Below are positions 1 through 11,762 of a stretch of DNA of 64,000 nucleotides, piece by piece. The notes below the pieces were generated by a model. The model had not been told where the DNA came from and did not search any database. It saw only the letters and a list, made by a program, of their open reading frames with translations. The first letter of the stretch is position 1. Every line of letters starts with the position of its first letter. A program made the translations under genes and the position numbers. This DNA is from Lumbricus terrestris. Lineage: Eukaryota; Annelida; Clitellata; Crassiclitellata; Lumbricidae. The stretch is from assembly GCA_949752735.1 (NCBI GenBank), contig OX457053.1, positions 11,729,257-11,793,256 of the forward strand, given 5' to 3'.

Positions 1-34
1 CTGTTGTTCAGTTCCATTACCTTTGTGGTTGTAG

Positions 35-3000
35 AGAGACGTTCGAGAGTCGTGCGCTGTGATTGGTTCATTTCTGGGTCGGGTTCTTGGCGGTTCATTC
101 GAAGGTGATAAAAGTCAACAGTGAGTTTTAGTTTCATAGAACCTTCGTACAACTACTTTTAAAACTGTTTTAATAGCTATATGTGCACTTTTAGTGTTAA
201 CTCTTTTGTCGGTGATGATAAATGCTATTAGCACTCTGGTTGCTGATGATAAGTACTAGCATTTTGGTTGCTGATGATAAATGCTATGAGCACTTTTGTT
301 GCTGATGATAAATGCTAGCGATTTGATTCAAAATGATTGCTTGCTGTTTTAGGGAGACGAAACGTGGTGAGCTGTGGAAAGATGTGGAGAAGGTTTTAGG
401 TGATTATACCTCCAGCCACTTGGTGGCAGCACTGTGCACTCACACGCAAGATACGGTACAGACGTTGGTAGAGCAGACGGCGAATATTGACATCAGAAGA
501 GACGCAGAAAAACTTCGGTTTGCCATCTTGCTATTATGCTGGTCGATATAAATAATTGTTCTTATCTTTGTGTTGTTGCACTGGTAAAAAATCACTACGT
601 GGCATCAAGCAAACTTGATTAATATTTAAATATTCTTATAGTGCTGCACTGCTGCTGCATAATGCAGGAGTCTAACATTTTGAACCTGTCGCAGTTAAAA
701 AGGGGTTTGTGACCGTGACAGGGACAGTGGAGACCATTGATCATTCCCCCGTAAAATGTTTGCAAAAGTAAATTTTAAATGGTGTAGTTTTAATATACGA
801 ACAGACATATTGGGCTGATAAAGTCTTTATTTTCATATTGATTATCAATCACAATTTCAATCACAATATCAGTCATGATATCAATCACAATATCAATCAC
901 AATATCAGTCGCAATATCAATCGTAATATCACAATCAGTGCTGTACTCAGAACTTTTGAGGCGAGTACACGCTGCCGCCGTGTTTGACTTGGTTTTACTG
1001 AGGTGGGTATACTCGCTGTATACCCACGTGTACCCTGTTTTTTAGGTGAGTATACGCTGTCATTTTTTCCCGGAGGTGAGTATACGCCGTATACCCGCGT
1101 ATACCCTTGAGTACAGCCCTGATCGCAATATCAATCACAATATCAGTCATGATATCAATCACAATATCAGTTACAATATTAATCGCAATATCAATCACCA
1201 TATCAATCACAATATTAATCACAATATCAATCACAATATCAATCACGGGTCGTGTTATTTTGTTGATTGGATTGTCTTTCTCAGATTCAAGTACGAAAGC
1301 GGAGGCCAGCTGTCAGACATGTCGTGTCCTCCAAATGTCCTGCAAACTGTTCACCAGCTTCTTGAGGTTTCTTAGGCATCATTTGATCGGTTTAATTGCC
1401 ACAATATTTTTCTTGCTGTAGGGGTAATGTCTAGTTTAATTGTGTTAGTATTTTAGTAGTGTGTGTGTGTGTGTTATAAGTTCTATCTGTCAGTATAATT
1501 TATGTGTGTATAATTTTAGTGTGTACTATTTTATACGTATATTTATATATAATGCTTCACATATATATATAATTATATATATAATTATATATAATTATAT
1601 GTGTGTATATAGTATATATATACTTAATTATTTATATATATATATATGAAGTATTACATGCTTAACGAGAGGATAGTGTGAAAGAAAATAATTTGCAATG
1701 ATGAGTTCTCTGCCTGAAGGCAGATCCATTGGCTCTTAAATGCCACCTGGGGATAAGATGAATGAGGCAGTTTTCCCATTGACTTCCTCACAGACAATTC
1801 TGAGTGAACAGGGTTGCTGGTCAGTGACTTGTGGTTGATTCGAACCTGCAACTTCCGGTCACAAAGCACAGAACATACTGCTACAACATCGTGTCCGACT
1901 TTAAATGTGATGTTAAGCGTTATAATGTTCACTGTCTTTGATTGTGAGTGGTATTGTCTTCGTGTTTTGTAGGAGAGTCAGAGGACTACGTTCGCCAGGT
2001 TCTTGGCGGCGGAGAACGCGACAAACCATGCGTGGAAGCTGCACCAGCGAATGGTCCAACTGTCGGAAAGAGCCGACCAGGTTCTCGTCAAGAACCATCA
2101 AGGCAATCCAGGTGCCTTGGAACTGGCCAGGTGAGACAATGGCCAGCTCTATTGTTCCGGTTGATTGACATTACTTATTACTTAACCCTTACCGCTCAGA
2201 TTAATAATTAATCTGCCAAAATTTGTCCGGGGACACATGAGTGGAAAAGGTTAATGAGGTTGGAGGTTGATTGGATTTGTGGTCAGGTGAATAAAGGATA
2301 CATAGTCAGGTCAAGGCATAGAAAGGCAGACAAACAGATATGAAGATGCACACAGAGACAGAATGGCATATACAGAAACAGGAGCATAGGCAGACAGAGA
2401 TATGTAGATAGATACACTGGTAGACAGAGAGGCAGGCAGAGATATGTAGATAGATACACTGGTAGATAGACGGGCAGACAAGAGATATGATGAAGAGGAA
2501 TACAGACATGGCCAGCCAGTGATATAGGTAGACTGGCAGACAGAGACAGGCATAGATACCTAGACAGTTACATAGAGATATAGGCTGACAAATAGATATA
2601 TAGAGAGACAGACAGAGAGATGAGTGGACACGGGCAGAGAGACACGGGCAGAGAGACAAACCGTTATGAGGGTGTCATGTTTTGGCTTGTGAAAGGGGGG
2701 CTCACTGAAACCATCCCCATAAAATGTTTGCAAAAGTAAATTATTACTGAGGGTCATTTTGTAGCTTATCTATGATCTCAACACAAATATCTCTAACCTC
2801 TGGGAAAATGATCTTCAGACACATGGCTTTTGACCTCAGGACGCACGATGTTTGACCTCAGGACAAATGATCTCTGACCTCAGGACAAATGATCTCTGAC
2901 CTCAGGACAAATGATCTCTGACCTCAGAACAAATGATCTCTGACCTCAGGACAAATGATCTCTGACCTCAGGACAAATGACAAATGATCTCTGGCTCAGG

Positions 3001-6000
3001 ACAAATGATCTCTGGCTCAGGACAAATGATCTCTGGCTCAGGACACACGATGTTTGACCTCAGGACAAATGATCTCTGGCTCAGGACAAATGATCTCTGG
3101 CTCAGGACACACGATGTTTGACCTCAGGACAAATGATCTCTGACCTCAGGACAAATGACCTCTGACCTTCAGACGCATGATCTCTTGAGAAGTTCAATTT
3201 GTGACCTTTTTTATCCTCTGACCCTAAGCCAATGGATTTCTGTGCAGGAGTCTTCTACAGAGCGAAGCGCTGGTCACGAGTTCGAAGTCCGTCTTGAAAC
3301 TGCTGGAGGTCATTTCGGAGGAACTAAAGGAAAGCATCGGCCGAATGACCCTTGAAAGGCAGATCCTCTTCGCCAAGTACCAGAAAATCCAGGACTTCAA
3401 ACGCATTGCTGTAAGCGTTCACTATCTAATTTAAATTATTGGAGCAACTAAGTTTCTTTAATTGCTGGTTCGTTAATATTGTTAAAGTTCTTCACAAGGC
3501 ATCGTTAATTAGAATAGAAATTCTTTAGTGCAAGAGGTGTTGACTTTTGGAATGATTCGAAGGATGGTGCTGTATGGGTGGACACTAACAGCATTGAAGA
3601 GGACACTAGAAATGATGAGTTGCTGAGCATTGCAGGTTAAATTAAAGTGGTTCTGACGTAGACTACACATCTTCTGAACCACTTAGAGGCTGTGTTTTCA
3701 GAGGTGCTGTGTTGTGATATGTTATGTTGATATTTGTTTGTCTATCAGAAATTGGTACTTGTACCGACTTTTTAGCTTGGCAGCCAGGTTTAAGATTTAA
3801 ATTTACATATTTGCATGATCATGATAGGTTATCAACTAAAACAGCTGTGCTGTTTGGAAGTTGAGCGAAGAAATTGTTAATGCAAGGATGATTGTGAGGA
3901 GTAGAGTATTTGATTGCAATTTTGATTGAAGAAGCGATTGACTGACGCCTTTTATGTTTTGACAATGGTACTAAAGATATGATTAGATTAAATTATATTA
4001 TAAATAAGCATTTGCTTTAACAGGAAGCTTAAGTGGTTATGCTTGAGACTATGGTTCTGTATCTAAGCACTATGTTTTAAGTTCTTCAGAGCATTTAAGC
4101 AGTAGAGAATGATTTGAGAACTCGGGTGAAAATATTTTGTTTGCTAATGAAATTAAAACTGATTTATTGTTTCATGAGTTTCTGTAACGATTTTATATGT
4201 TTCCGATGACTTTCGTTTTCTGATGATTTTTGTTTATCTAATGATTTTAATTTTCTGTCGATTCTGTGTTATGGTGATGTTTGTTTTTCCGATGATTTGT
4301 AGGACAGTAAACAGGACTTGATTCGGGTTCTTATAAAGCAGACGTCTACCTCTAGGGTCAAACTTCAAAAAGACCAGGCTGAGGTACTTACTTCCGAAAT
4401 CTTATATCTAAATCGTACGTTTAGGTAACGATGCTGTAAAGTAAGTGAACATGTGGAATGCCTTTGAAATTTTCTTATTTGGTTTTGCTTGTAAGTTCGT
4501 GCATCTGATTATTTTCTAAACGTGTTGTTGTAGAAAATAATGATATTTAAGTAATTGTAGACATACAGAACACTTAAAGAATTTCCTCATTTTGTTTTAT
4601 TTTAAGTTCATACAATGTCATGTGAATTTTGATTTCTAACCTTTAGTTGATATTGTGAGATGGGTCCAGAATTTTCCTTTTTTTCTTGTTTTGCAGAAGT
4701 TCTGAAATTCCATCTGTTTTTTCAGATCTTGAAATATGCGGATCGTGTCTCTGCTTCGCAAGACGCTGACTTGCATTTGCTGACTGAGAATCTGAGAAAT
4801 TGCGTTTCACGAGAGACGGAGGCTTTCATCCAAATACCTGTGCCTTATCTGCTGCTGACGACTCGTGACAGGTGAGCTCAGCCATCACCATCCATCAGTT
4901 CTTCACGGTTCAACCACACTCAACCTGCGCCTCATCTGTCTAACATTTATCTGCCCAAGTTCCGTTATCTTGTCCCTAAAATAAATTGCAAATCACTCCA
5001 TAGCCATAGCAACAAAGAGCGTGGCCCCCTCCGAACATATGTTCGGGTTGGCGGGGCCCCTTACAATGCAGAAACTGGAATGAGGTATTTATTTCAAGCA
5101 ATATACAGGGTTTGTATTATATAGACCTACAGTGTACATGTAGGCCCTATTCCGTATTTACTTCACGATTTTATCAGTAAAACTGACAAGGCATGTGCAA
5201 TAGCATCAATAAATGATGCTATTACCTAGTTATACCTTAACTTTTTTGCCACTTTTAGGGGCCCCCTTCCGTGCGGGGGTCCCCTCCGGTCGGAGGGTAT
5301 GGAGGGCGGTCGCTGCGCCTCTCATCACTCCACAGCCGTAACTGTTCTGCCTCTATGGAAGAACTTCTTCCAGATGGTGCCAGTATTATGACAAATATCT
5401 TGCCCAAATATCTTGCCGCTCTTATGAACTTGCCAAAATCTCACCTCTTGCTTCGGATCTTTCACTCAAACCTGAAAACACTGCTTTGTCACATATCCCG
5501 ATTCCTCCTCTTCCCCTCCCTTGCCTTCTGCAATATTCTGTAGATATTTAAATAGCAAGTACAAATGAAAATTCATTGTCGTTTGGATATCTCTTCGACG
5601 CTCTCATCATGACGAAATGAATTGTGTCGTAACACAGTATGATTTATTGGATCACAAACGTTATTCGATTTAGAACAGGATATCTTGTTGCAATCCAGTC
5701 TTGCTATAAAATTATACTTGACTTGTCTGCAAAAGACCATAACTACTTGACATGACAAACCTGTGTCTCTAAATGAGAAACCACTGAGAGCCTGTTTAAC
5801 TATTTAACAAGTTATAAAATCTTGTCAGTTATGTTATTAAAACAAATAGTGTGTTCGCATCAGTAAAGGTTTATACTGTTTAAAAAATTTTTTGCGCTTT
5901 TTAGCGATGACCGAGTGGCTGTCCTCAATTTGTCGATCAACAAACTGAGCGGCAATGCGCTCATTCCAGGCAACGAGACGATACAGAAACTAATGAGAAC

Positions 6001-6785
6001 ACTGAAATATCCAGAATTCAAGGTCTGTTCACGTTTAGTTCTCATTCTCTGTTCTTAGTCTTATCTCATTTGAAACTTAACCTTTCGTAACGCTGTTGGC
6101 CGTGGACGCTCTGTCAAAGGCAGCTGCTAGAGTTCCTTTAGGTTGGCTTTGCAAGCGTTTTGCATATAACAGACTTCTTTATACGACTCTATTTCCTCCT
6201 TTGATCACCTATTCTCTAAGGCAGAATCCAGGCTCTTTACTGCTGTCCAAGTGCATGAAGCCATGTGCTGCATGACCTACTCCCACCTGTCAAAGTCGTT
6301 TCCTACCACCTGCACCCACGAATCCATGCTGCACAATGCATTCAGCAGATGGTATATGATGATAGAAACTTTCGTCACTAAGGTAATATATATATACGAT
6401 TTTTTAAAATTTCAATCAATCACAAATTTATTTAGCGCCCCTTCAAGATATGTACTCAGAGGCGCTCAATTTTATGACAATGGTTTTTTTTACTGTATTT
6501 ATCATTTCTATGAATTCTTTATATTTATTAGAATGTCTGTTCACAAAATGCGGATCGCAATTGGTCGAATAATGAGAAATCTTATCTTAATTAAAGGACT
6601 GCACACTTTTTGTTGTTGCTTTCCAGGCATCAGAGTGTCTGCTGTCTCATGTTGTGGCGTTGATTATGGAAATGACGGACACGTTTCTGCTGCTGAAGTC
6701 GATGGAAATGGATGCGTCGCTAAGCAACGGCAGCCAGGCAACTTCCAAACACCTGACTGGTTTGTGCCACTCAAGATTTCTGAAT

Positions 6786-6823
<38 letters not shown>

Positions 6824-9713
6824 GACTTTTTATATAGCACATTTTCAAGGTAATCTACTCAGAAGCGCTTCCAGTTCAACAACGGCTAAATAAGGCAGTT
6901 TTTAAGCGAGAAAGGAACATAGTGGTGTGACCTCTAGGTGCAACACGGAGTACAACAGGGAGCCCATTCCAGATTCTATAAGTAAGTAAGTAAGTATATT
7001 CTTTAATGTAACCAGTTGCAAAACAGCACTCTGGTGAAAGTATCACATATAAAACTTCACATACGACATCAAAAACTATCGACAAAACAAAGTAATTAAC
7101 TAGTGCGTAACCAGCCACTGAAAAAGAACGCTGCTGCAATGTAATGTAACTTTCGTTTCTTAAAGTGCATGGTTGTGAGCAAAGTTAAGTATTGCGGCAC
7201 TCAAACTTGCTGAAGAATTATTTTTAGGCTCCTCAATGTTCAAAACATTTAGAAATGGAAATGCTATGCATGCATGCATACAAACGATCTTACGTATATG
7301 ATTGAAATCTGCATAAATTGTCATATGTTTGTATTGTATGCGTACTCACATGTGGTGTTGTTGTCATAGGCGTAGGGGACATTTCGGCAGTGGGGGGGGG
7401 CAAAGGTTTTCCTTTTGCCCGAAAAATCTGATGACCTTTTTTTATTAGTCATTCGCCCCAAATCTTCCGATTTTGTCGTCCGAAAAATCTGATGACTTTT
7501 TTAGTCATTTCCTATAAATCTTCTGAAAATATAGCTGTTTTACCTCGGTGTGCCCGAAAAATCGTCCCGTGCCTGTTTGCCCGAAAAAATTTAAAAAAAT
7601 TTTTCCGCCCGTGCTTCTTTTGCTCGAAAAACACATTTGCCCGAAATTTGGGGGAGCATTTGCCCCCCATGCACCCCGCCTCCTACGCTTTTGGCTGTTG
7701 TGTCTGATTTCTTCTTGATTTAACTAAGAGTTGTTTATTTCAACTGTGTAGCTTTATGTCGTGAGGTGAACGGAGTGGACGACGCTCAGGTGGATCGCTT
7801 CCTGCCGTCTCTTCAGAAGCGACTCAACGAAGCCACGCAATCCTTAGCCAGCTGTCTCCACGTCAAAGATGTTGCACTCTGCTGGTACGTCCGAATAATC
7901 CGCTAAAAATCACCCAGTATATTCAAGCGATGTTTGTTTGTATGTGCACTTGTTATAGCGCCCCTTCAAGCTCACTACTCAGAGGCGCTCCCGACTGCAG
8001 AGCGGACACTGCATCGGAGTTTCACGCCGAAGCGCTGAGCAATTGCGAGTGAAGGACTTGCCCAAGGTCCCTACGCGGCGACTTGAGGTGGATTCGAACC
8101 TCGAACCTTCCGGCTTCAAGGCAACGACGCCACCACTACACCACCGCACCCAGGGGCTTCTATCCCTATACATGGCGGGCGCAGCTTGCGCCCAGTGAAA
8201 AATAGGGGGGGAATCAGAGGACAGCCAAAATTCACGTCGGTTGGGGGGGAAGGTCGAACATGGAGGGCAGCGTTCAATCTAGGAATCACTAGGAGGAAGA
8301 TCCCCCAGAAAATGCTTCCCCTCCATATAAATTTGGACAAAATGGTAGGCCTAATAGTTTTTAGCAAAATGTATACACTTTATACACTTTGAGATTTTAG
8401 TTAAGCTATAGCCGTTATAGCAGTTCATGTAATTCAAAAATATAGATAGTATACTATCTACATTTTTGAATTACATGAACTGCTATAACGGCTATAATAA
8501 TTATACTATAAAAATTTCCTATTAGCCTACATGATTGTAATTATGTTTTTACTATTTTAATAAATAATACGATCATATTATAATTGAAAAAAACAATGTT
8601 AAAACAAATACTATTTTGCACAACTAAATGGCTTCTCTCCAATGTTATCTTTCAAATTTCAGACAGTCAAATTTGGCCCTTGAACACTTAGTAAAGCAAC
8701 TTCATTATTACGTGGGCTTACAATGTAGGACCTACATTGTATTTTATTGTATTGCATTGTGCTCTAAAAATTTATGTAACGACTCTCAAGTGCACACTGA
8801 TCAGAGGCGCAAAACATATGGCTGTCCAATTTTAGCAGCAATTCCTACACTGAAACAGTAGAGTAGTTTCGCTAAGAGGACAGCTTAAATGTTGAAATCG
8901 CAATGCGGAAATCGCAAAAATTTCTTCTGGGGAGGGGCACATTCCCTCCCCATACCTGGCCCCTTCGCGGCGCTACACATACTTCGGCGATCGCCTGCTG
9001 GATGCTCATTTGTCCCTCTCCAAAGAAACCTTCATTCGCACACTAGAGGAGGGTATGCGCTATAGATTGCATTATATTGCATACATAGAGGAAGGCCGGT
9101 CCAGAAAAGGGGGGGGGAAGAAAATGAATTGCGCCCAGTTGCTTAGGGGGGATAGAAGCCCCTGACCGCACCCCACAATGTCTTGTCTTGCAGTATTTTC
9201 TGGACGTCTAGAAAGCATGTGCGAATGAAAATTTACTGTTGTGACGAAACTTCTTTGAAGCCTTCATCCTTGCAAAATGAATTCTGTCATAACTAGGGTT
9301 GTTAATATCGGATTTTTTTACATGTGGGTTTTTGGTTGAAGAAATCCGATTTGAAACTGGTTTTCAGTTTTCTTAACTGGCGCTATAGAAAATCTCTCTA
9401 ATTCCAAGCTAGGCAGTGTAAACAAAGATGCTGGAAAGTATTGCCACTTGGTCACCATTAAAAAGTTTGACTCCCTGAGGACTACAAATACATATGATCA
9501 TCGCCACGCTTCCAGCTTACTTTTGCCACCAGAGCGGCTGCACGTATCAATCTGTAAAATTAGGCTATGTTTGTTACTTTCTTCAGGTGGGAGCAGCCAG
9601 CTCAGACGTGTACGCCGTGGGTGAATGTCGATGGTTTGAACGTGCAACAGTGGCGGGACAAGTGGGTCATTGCAGCCACTCAACTCAGACAGTTATCGCA
9701 CAGCACCAAGTAG
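35..9713 (+). CDS. HAUS5: HAUS augmin-like complex subunit 5, C-terminal part (11 exons)
   Basis: HAUS5 is a subunit of augmin, the eight-protein complex that recruits gamma-tubulin to spindle microtubules for branching nucleation. Exons read: 35-120, 353-517, 1285-1366, 1973-2130, 3248-3410, 4303-4383, 4726-4871, 5905-6022, 6627-6759, 7752-7884, 9587-9713 (stop TAG 9711-9713). All ten donors are GT and all phases agree, giving ~463 residues against 633 in human. Matches to human HAUS5 from memory, in order: RDVRESC, SSHLVAAL, PPNVLQTVHQLLE, TLERQILFAKYQKIQDF, LIRVLIKQTSTSRVKL, ASECLLSHVV and the C-terminal WWEQPAQT..QQWRDKWV (human WWEQPGQ..PQWRLRWV). The protein is mostly helical and coiled-coil. 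An in-frame TAG just before 35 fixes the left exon edge; earlier exons lie outside the window. Introns carry minisatellites, a SINE and hAT elements. No clear poly(A) signal was identified after the stop. Confidence 0.88.
207..322 (+). repeat. Tandem repeat, ~28-33 bp unit with TGATGATAA
   Basis: About four units of the type GTTGCTGATGATAAATGCTA in the first HAUS5 intron seen, ending just before the exon at 353. TGATGA resembles a snoRNA C box but no matching D box organisation is evident. Confidence 0.6.
838..1250. repeat. 12-bp minisatellite (AATCACAATATC)n, split by a MITE
   Basis: Imperfect copies at 838-935 and 1122-1250. The array stops 35 bases before HAUS5 exon 1285-1366. Confidence 0.85.
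936..1121. mobile_element. hAT-like MITE inserted in a minisatellite
   Basis: Inverted ends CAGTGCTGTACTCA and TGAGTACAGCCCTG. Flanks ATCACAAT and ATCGCAAT (7/8) look like an 8-bp target duplication inside the AATCACAATATC array. The interior repeats GGTGAGTATACGC. It lies in the HAUS5 intron before exon 1285-1366. Confidence 0.65.
1655..1905 (-). mobile_element. tRNA-derived SINE (minus strand)
   Basis: On the minus strand a B-box GGTTCGAATCA follows an A-box-like GTTGTAGCAGT at ~50 bp spacing, as in a tRNA-headed SINE. It shows no cloverleaf-quality stems. HAUS5 intron. Confidence 0.5.
2290..2660. repeat. CAGA/GATA-rich simple repeat
   Basis: Purine-rich array of variants such as GGCAGACAGAGATATGTAGA in a HAUS5 intron. 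Translated frames are artefacts of the repeat. Confidence 0.8.
2785..3185. repeat. ~22-bp minisatellite (CTCAGGACAAATGATCTCTGAC)
   Basis: About 15 head-to-tail copies of ACCTCAGGACAAATGATCTC with length variants. It ends about 60 bases before HAUS5 exon 3248-3410. Confidence 0.9.
6783..6975 (-). mobile_element. L2/CR1-like LINE 3' end, 5'-truncated
   Basis: The minus strand encodes WNGLPVVLRVAPRGHTTMF.. of an RT C terminus. It is followed by GCGCTTCTGAGTAG and GTGCTATATAAA, and ends in (AAT)n at 6785-6823. The insertion lies 24 bases from the HAUS5 donor at 6760. Confidence 0.75.
7365..7693. mobile_element. hAT-like MITE
   Basis: Ends CATAGGCGTAGG and, inverted, CAAAAGCGTAGG. Flanks GTTGTTGT and GCTGTTGT (7/8). 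The interior holds the GATGACTTTTTTAGTCAT hairpin motif shared with other copies here. HAUS5 intron, ~60 bases before exon 7752-7884. Confidence 0.75.
8151..9164. mobile_element. 1.0-kb hAT-like non-autonomous element nested in a SINE
   Basis: Inverted ends CAGGGGCTTCTATCCC and GGATAGAAGCCCCTG. Exact 8-bp target duplication ACCGCACC (8143-8150, 9165-9172). No transposase ORF. Contains a large palindrome at 8407-8496. Confidence 0.85.
8407..8496. repeat. 90-bp near-perfect palindrome
   Basis: Arms of 44 bases, starting TATAGCCGTTATAGCAGTTC, differ at one position and meet at a 2-base centre. It sits inside the 8151-9164 element. Confidence 0.9.
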
Positions 9714-10704
9714 TTTCCGAAATAATGCTGCGTTGCGTCGATTTCTTTGTTGTCCGCAGCTGTTGTTTCAGGCAGCTCTACGCACTCCTTGTTGTCCTTG
9801 CTGATACAGTTGAAGATACTCTCAGTCAACTTTGTCCTATAAGTCTATAAGTCTGAATTTAGCCTTGCAATTTTGCCTCAACTGTTCAGGGTTTTGTGTG
9901 CCCCTATTTTTCTGTTTGACCAAGGTCAGGACAGAACTGGTATGAAGGTTTGGTGCTCGGCAAACTACGAGTTGTAAAAAAGAACAATTTTGAAAGTTTC
10001 CGTTGAATAAGTTTAGATGAACTCGCGTCCTATTCCTCCCCAGGAATTCGTACTGTTGACTGCACTCCTGCTAAAATTGTGCTTTCTTATAACTTTGCCA
10101 GCTTACAATTGCAGGGTTTGCAGTTATATTTATGGCCATTTCATAAACTACTCGGATGAAAGAAGCATAGTAAGAAAGATATTTGAGGCTTTTGTAAAAG
10201 ACTCGGGGACTGTAGTTGCTTTCTTTCAGCTTTTGTAACCTATCATCGTAGTACTCGATGACCTATATATTATAATTGTGGAAATTCGAATTTCTGGTTT
10301 CTTTCATGGCTTTATGAACTGTCGTCATGGCAGTAGCTGTTGTGGAATCTGTCCTTGAGCTATCTGTCTAGTTATTTAGCAGGTTTACAATTCCACATTT
10401 AACAAATTTTTTTAAACTTTAAAATGAAGATTGTGCACAAATTATATTTTCTTTTTGATATGTATTCTCTTGTCACTGCAAAAATAGATCTTAAATTTTT
10501 TGTTTAACCCCGTGTAGGTGGAGTAACAGTAAGTAAATAAGTAGGTATATACTTTAATGAGCTGTCTGCAAACGCACTACGGTAACAACGATTAGTTATG
10601 AAAAACAGTGAATATATACACACATAACTAAATAATCAGTCTGCCTAATAAAGTGAGTGAAAAAGGCAGTCATTTTAGTGTTACATGAAGTAGACTAAAT
10701 AGCA

Positions 10705-10975
10705 GAATAAATCGTAATCTCGAAACTTCTACAGCGCCCACAAAAGCCAAGTCACGGGAAGCAGGTTATTCACAGGCGCTCAATCAAAACAAAATCGATA
10801 GGCAGCGGGTCAAGTCCGGAGAGTCAGGCAGGCAGATAGATGGACGGCTAAGGTGGGTGATGTTTAGAGTTGAAGTGGCGGGGGATGTAAGGAGAAGAGG
10901 AAGAATCAGGATAGGATTTTTGAAAGAGCAATGTTTTCAGTTTTGAGTGAAAGACCTGTGGGGAGATAATAAACA
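10705..10975 (-). mobile_element. LINE 3' tail, same family as 48495-49600
   Basis: Near-identical to 48515-48770: CGAAACTTCTACAGCGCCCA, then ACAGGCGCTCAATCAAAAC and CAGGCAGGCAGATAGATGG. It ends in the same ATTACGAT-type terminus on the minus strand. Confidence 0.8.
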
Positions 10976-11402
10976 GTGATAGTCATTTATATATCACACA
11001 TGCGATAAAAACTTTCCTAGTTAATGCATCAGCATGTGGCTTTTCTCGATTGTGTGATCGAGGGGGGAGGAAGTAGGTAACATTCTTAATAGGAGGCAGC
11101 AGACAATTAAGAACATGACTAGGATTGTAAAAGACAAGAAAATAGAGGAGCCAGCACAGCCACAGAGGTCATCAAAAGACTTCTGGTGGTGTTCCTGTAG
11201 TGCAAGACACGTTCCTAAACTACTCGTTTACTGTTAATTTTCTGCACATGATCGTAATTCGTAAAGAGCTTTCATTGCAACCTGTGTGGTAGAAGAGCAG
11301 ATCATCAAGTACTAGAAAGAGGTCGATTACCGTAACACTCCCAAAGAGTTACTCTGGCCTATCATTCGCTAGATGGCGATGGTAAAATGATGTTACGAGA
11401 GC

Positions 11403-11762
11403 CACAGTATAAATAACAAACAGTACGTCGACTTCAGGTCTTTGGTGTAAGTCAGAAAGCGTCACTGATTTTGAAAGTGAGGCTAGCGATATATAAGGTC
11501 GTTGACGCGATACCAGCCTGAAGAAAATGGAGGACGGTGGGCGGGGCTAGCCTCACTTTCAAAAATCATTCGCACGAATTGTATAACTGATTTTGAAAGT
11601 GAGGCTAGCTCCGCCCACCGTCCGCCATTTTCTCCAGGCATTTACTTAAGTCTGCCTGATTAAAATGGAGGCGTTTTGCTGTGTCATGATCACGTGACCA
11701 GCAAAACTAGTGACAACAGCAGCGATATTCTAGTCGACGTACTGTTGGTTATTTATACTGTG
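11403..11762. mobile_element. 360-bp MITE with 30-bp inverted ends and internal hairpin
   Basis: Ends CACAGTATAAATAACAAACA at left and the inverse at right, extending to GTACGTCGACT. CGAGAGC is duplicated on both sides (11396-11402, 11763-11769). Inside, ~45-base arms 11524-11567 and 11588-11644 form a hairpin around GCTAGCCTCACTTTCAAAA. The 7-bp (or 8-bp) duplication leaves the superfamily open. Confidence 0.8.

Larger units (their letters stand above)
7945..9180 (-). mobile_element. tRNA-derived SINE, split by a hAT element
   Basis: The minus strand carries a tRNA-like head with A-box GGTGTAGTGGT and B-box GGTTCGAATCC. The body ends in GGGAGCGCCTCTGAGTAG and GGGGCGCTATAAC. The head is interrupted by the element at 8151-9164 and resumes at 9165 (ACCGCACC duplicated). 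HAUS5 intron 10 of those seen. Confidence 0.8.

Noticed and set aside
207..322. TGATGA motifs as possible C/D snoRNAs
   Set aside because: They are units of a short tandem repeat with no terminal stem or D box pairing.
2785..3185. Regular ~22-bp repeats resembling a CRISPR array
   Set aside because: Units are head to tail with no unique spacers, and the genome is animal; it is a minisatellite.
4995..5335. GC-rich block with the CCGAACATATGTTCGG palindrome, flanked by similar CACTCCA-AGCC words
   Set aside because: Looked like a transposon with a long duplication, but flank identity is poor and no terminal repeats could be defined.
6251..6853. 200-aa plus-strand frame in a HAUS5 intron
   Set aside because: It spans intron, true exon 6627-6759 in another frame, and an (ATT)n run. 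HAUS5 exons 5905-6022 and 6627-6759 join in phase without it.
8060..8150. tRNA-like A and B boxes (also 1815-1900, 13090-13190, 15520-15600, 50570-50690)
   Set aside because: Boxes present but no cloverleaf stems, repeated with a common non-tRNA body, so scored as SINE heads rather than tRNA genes.
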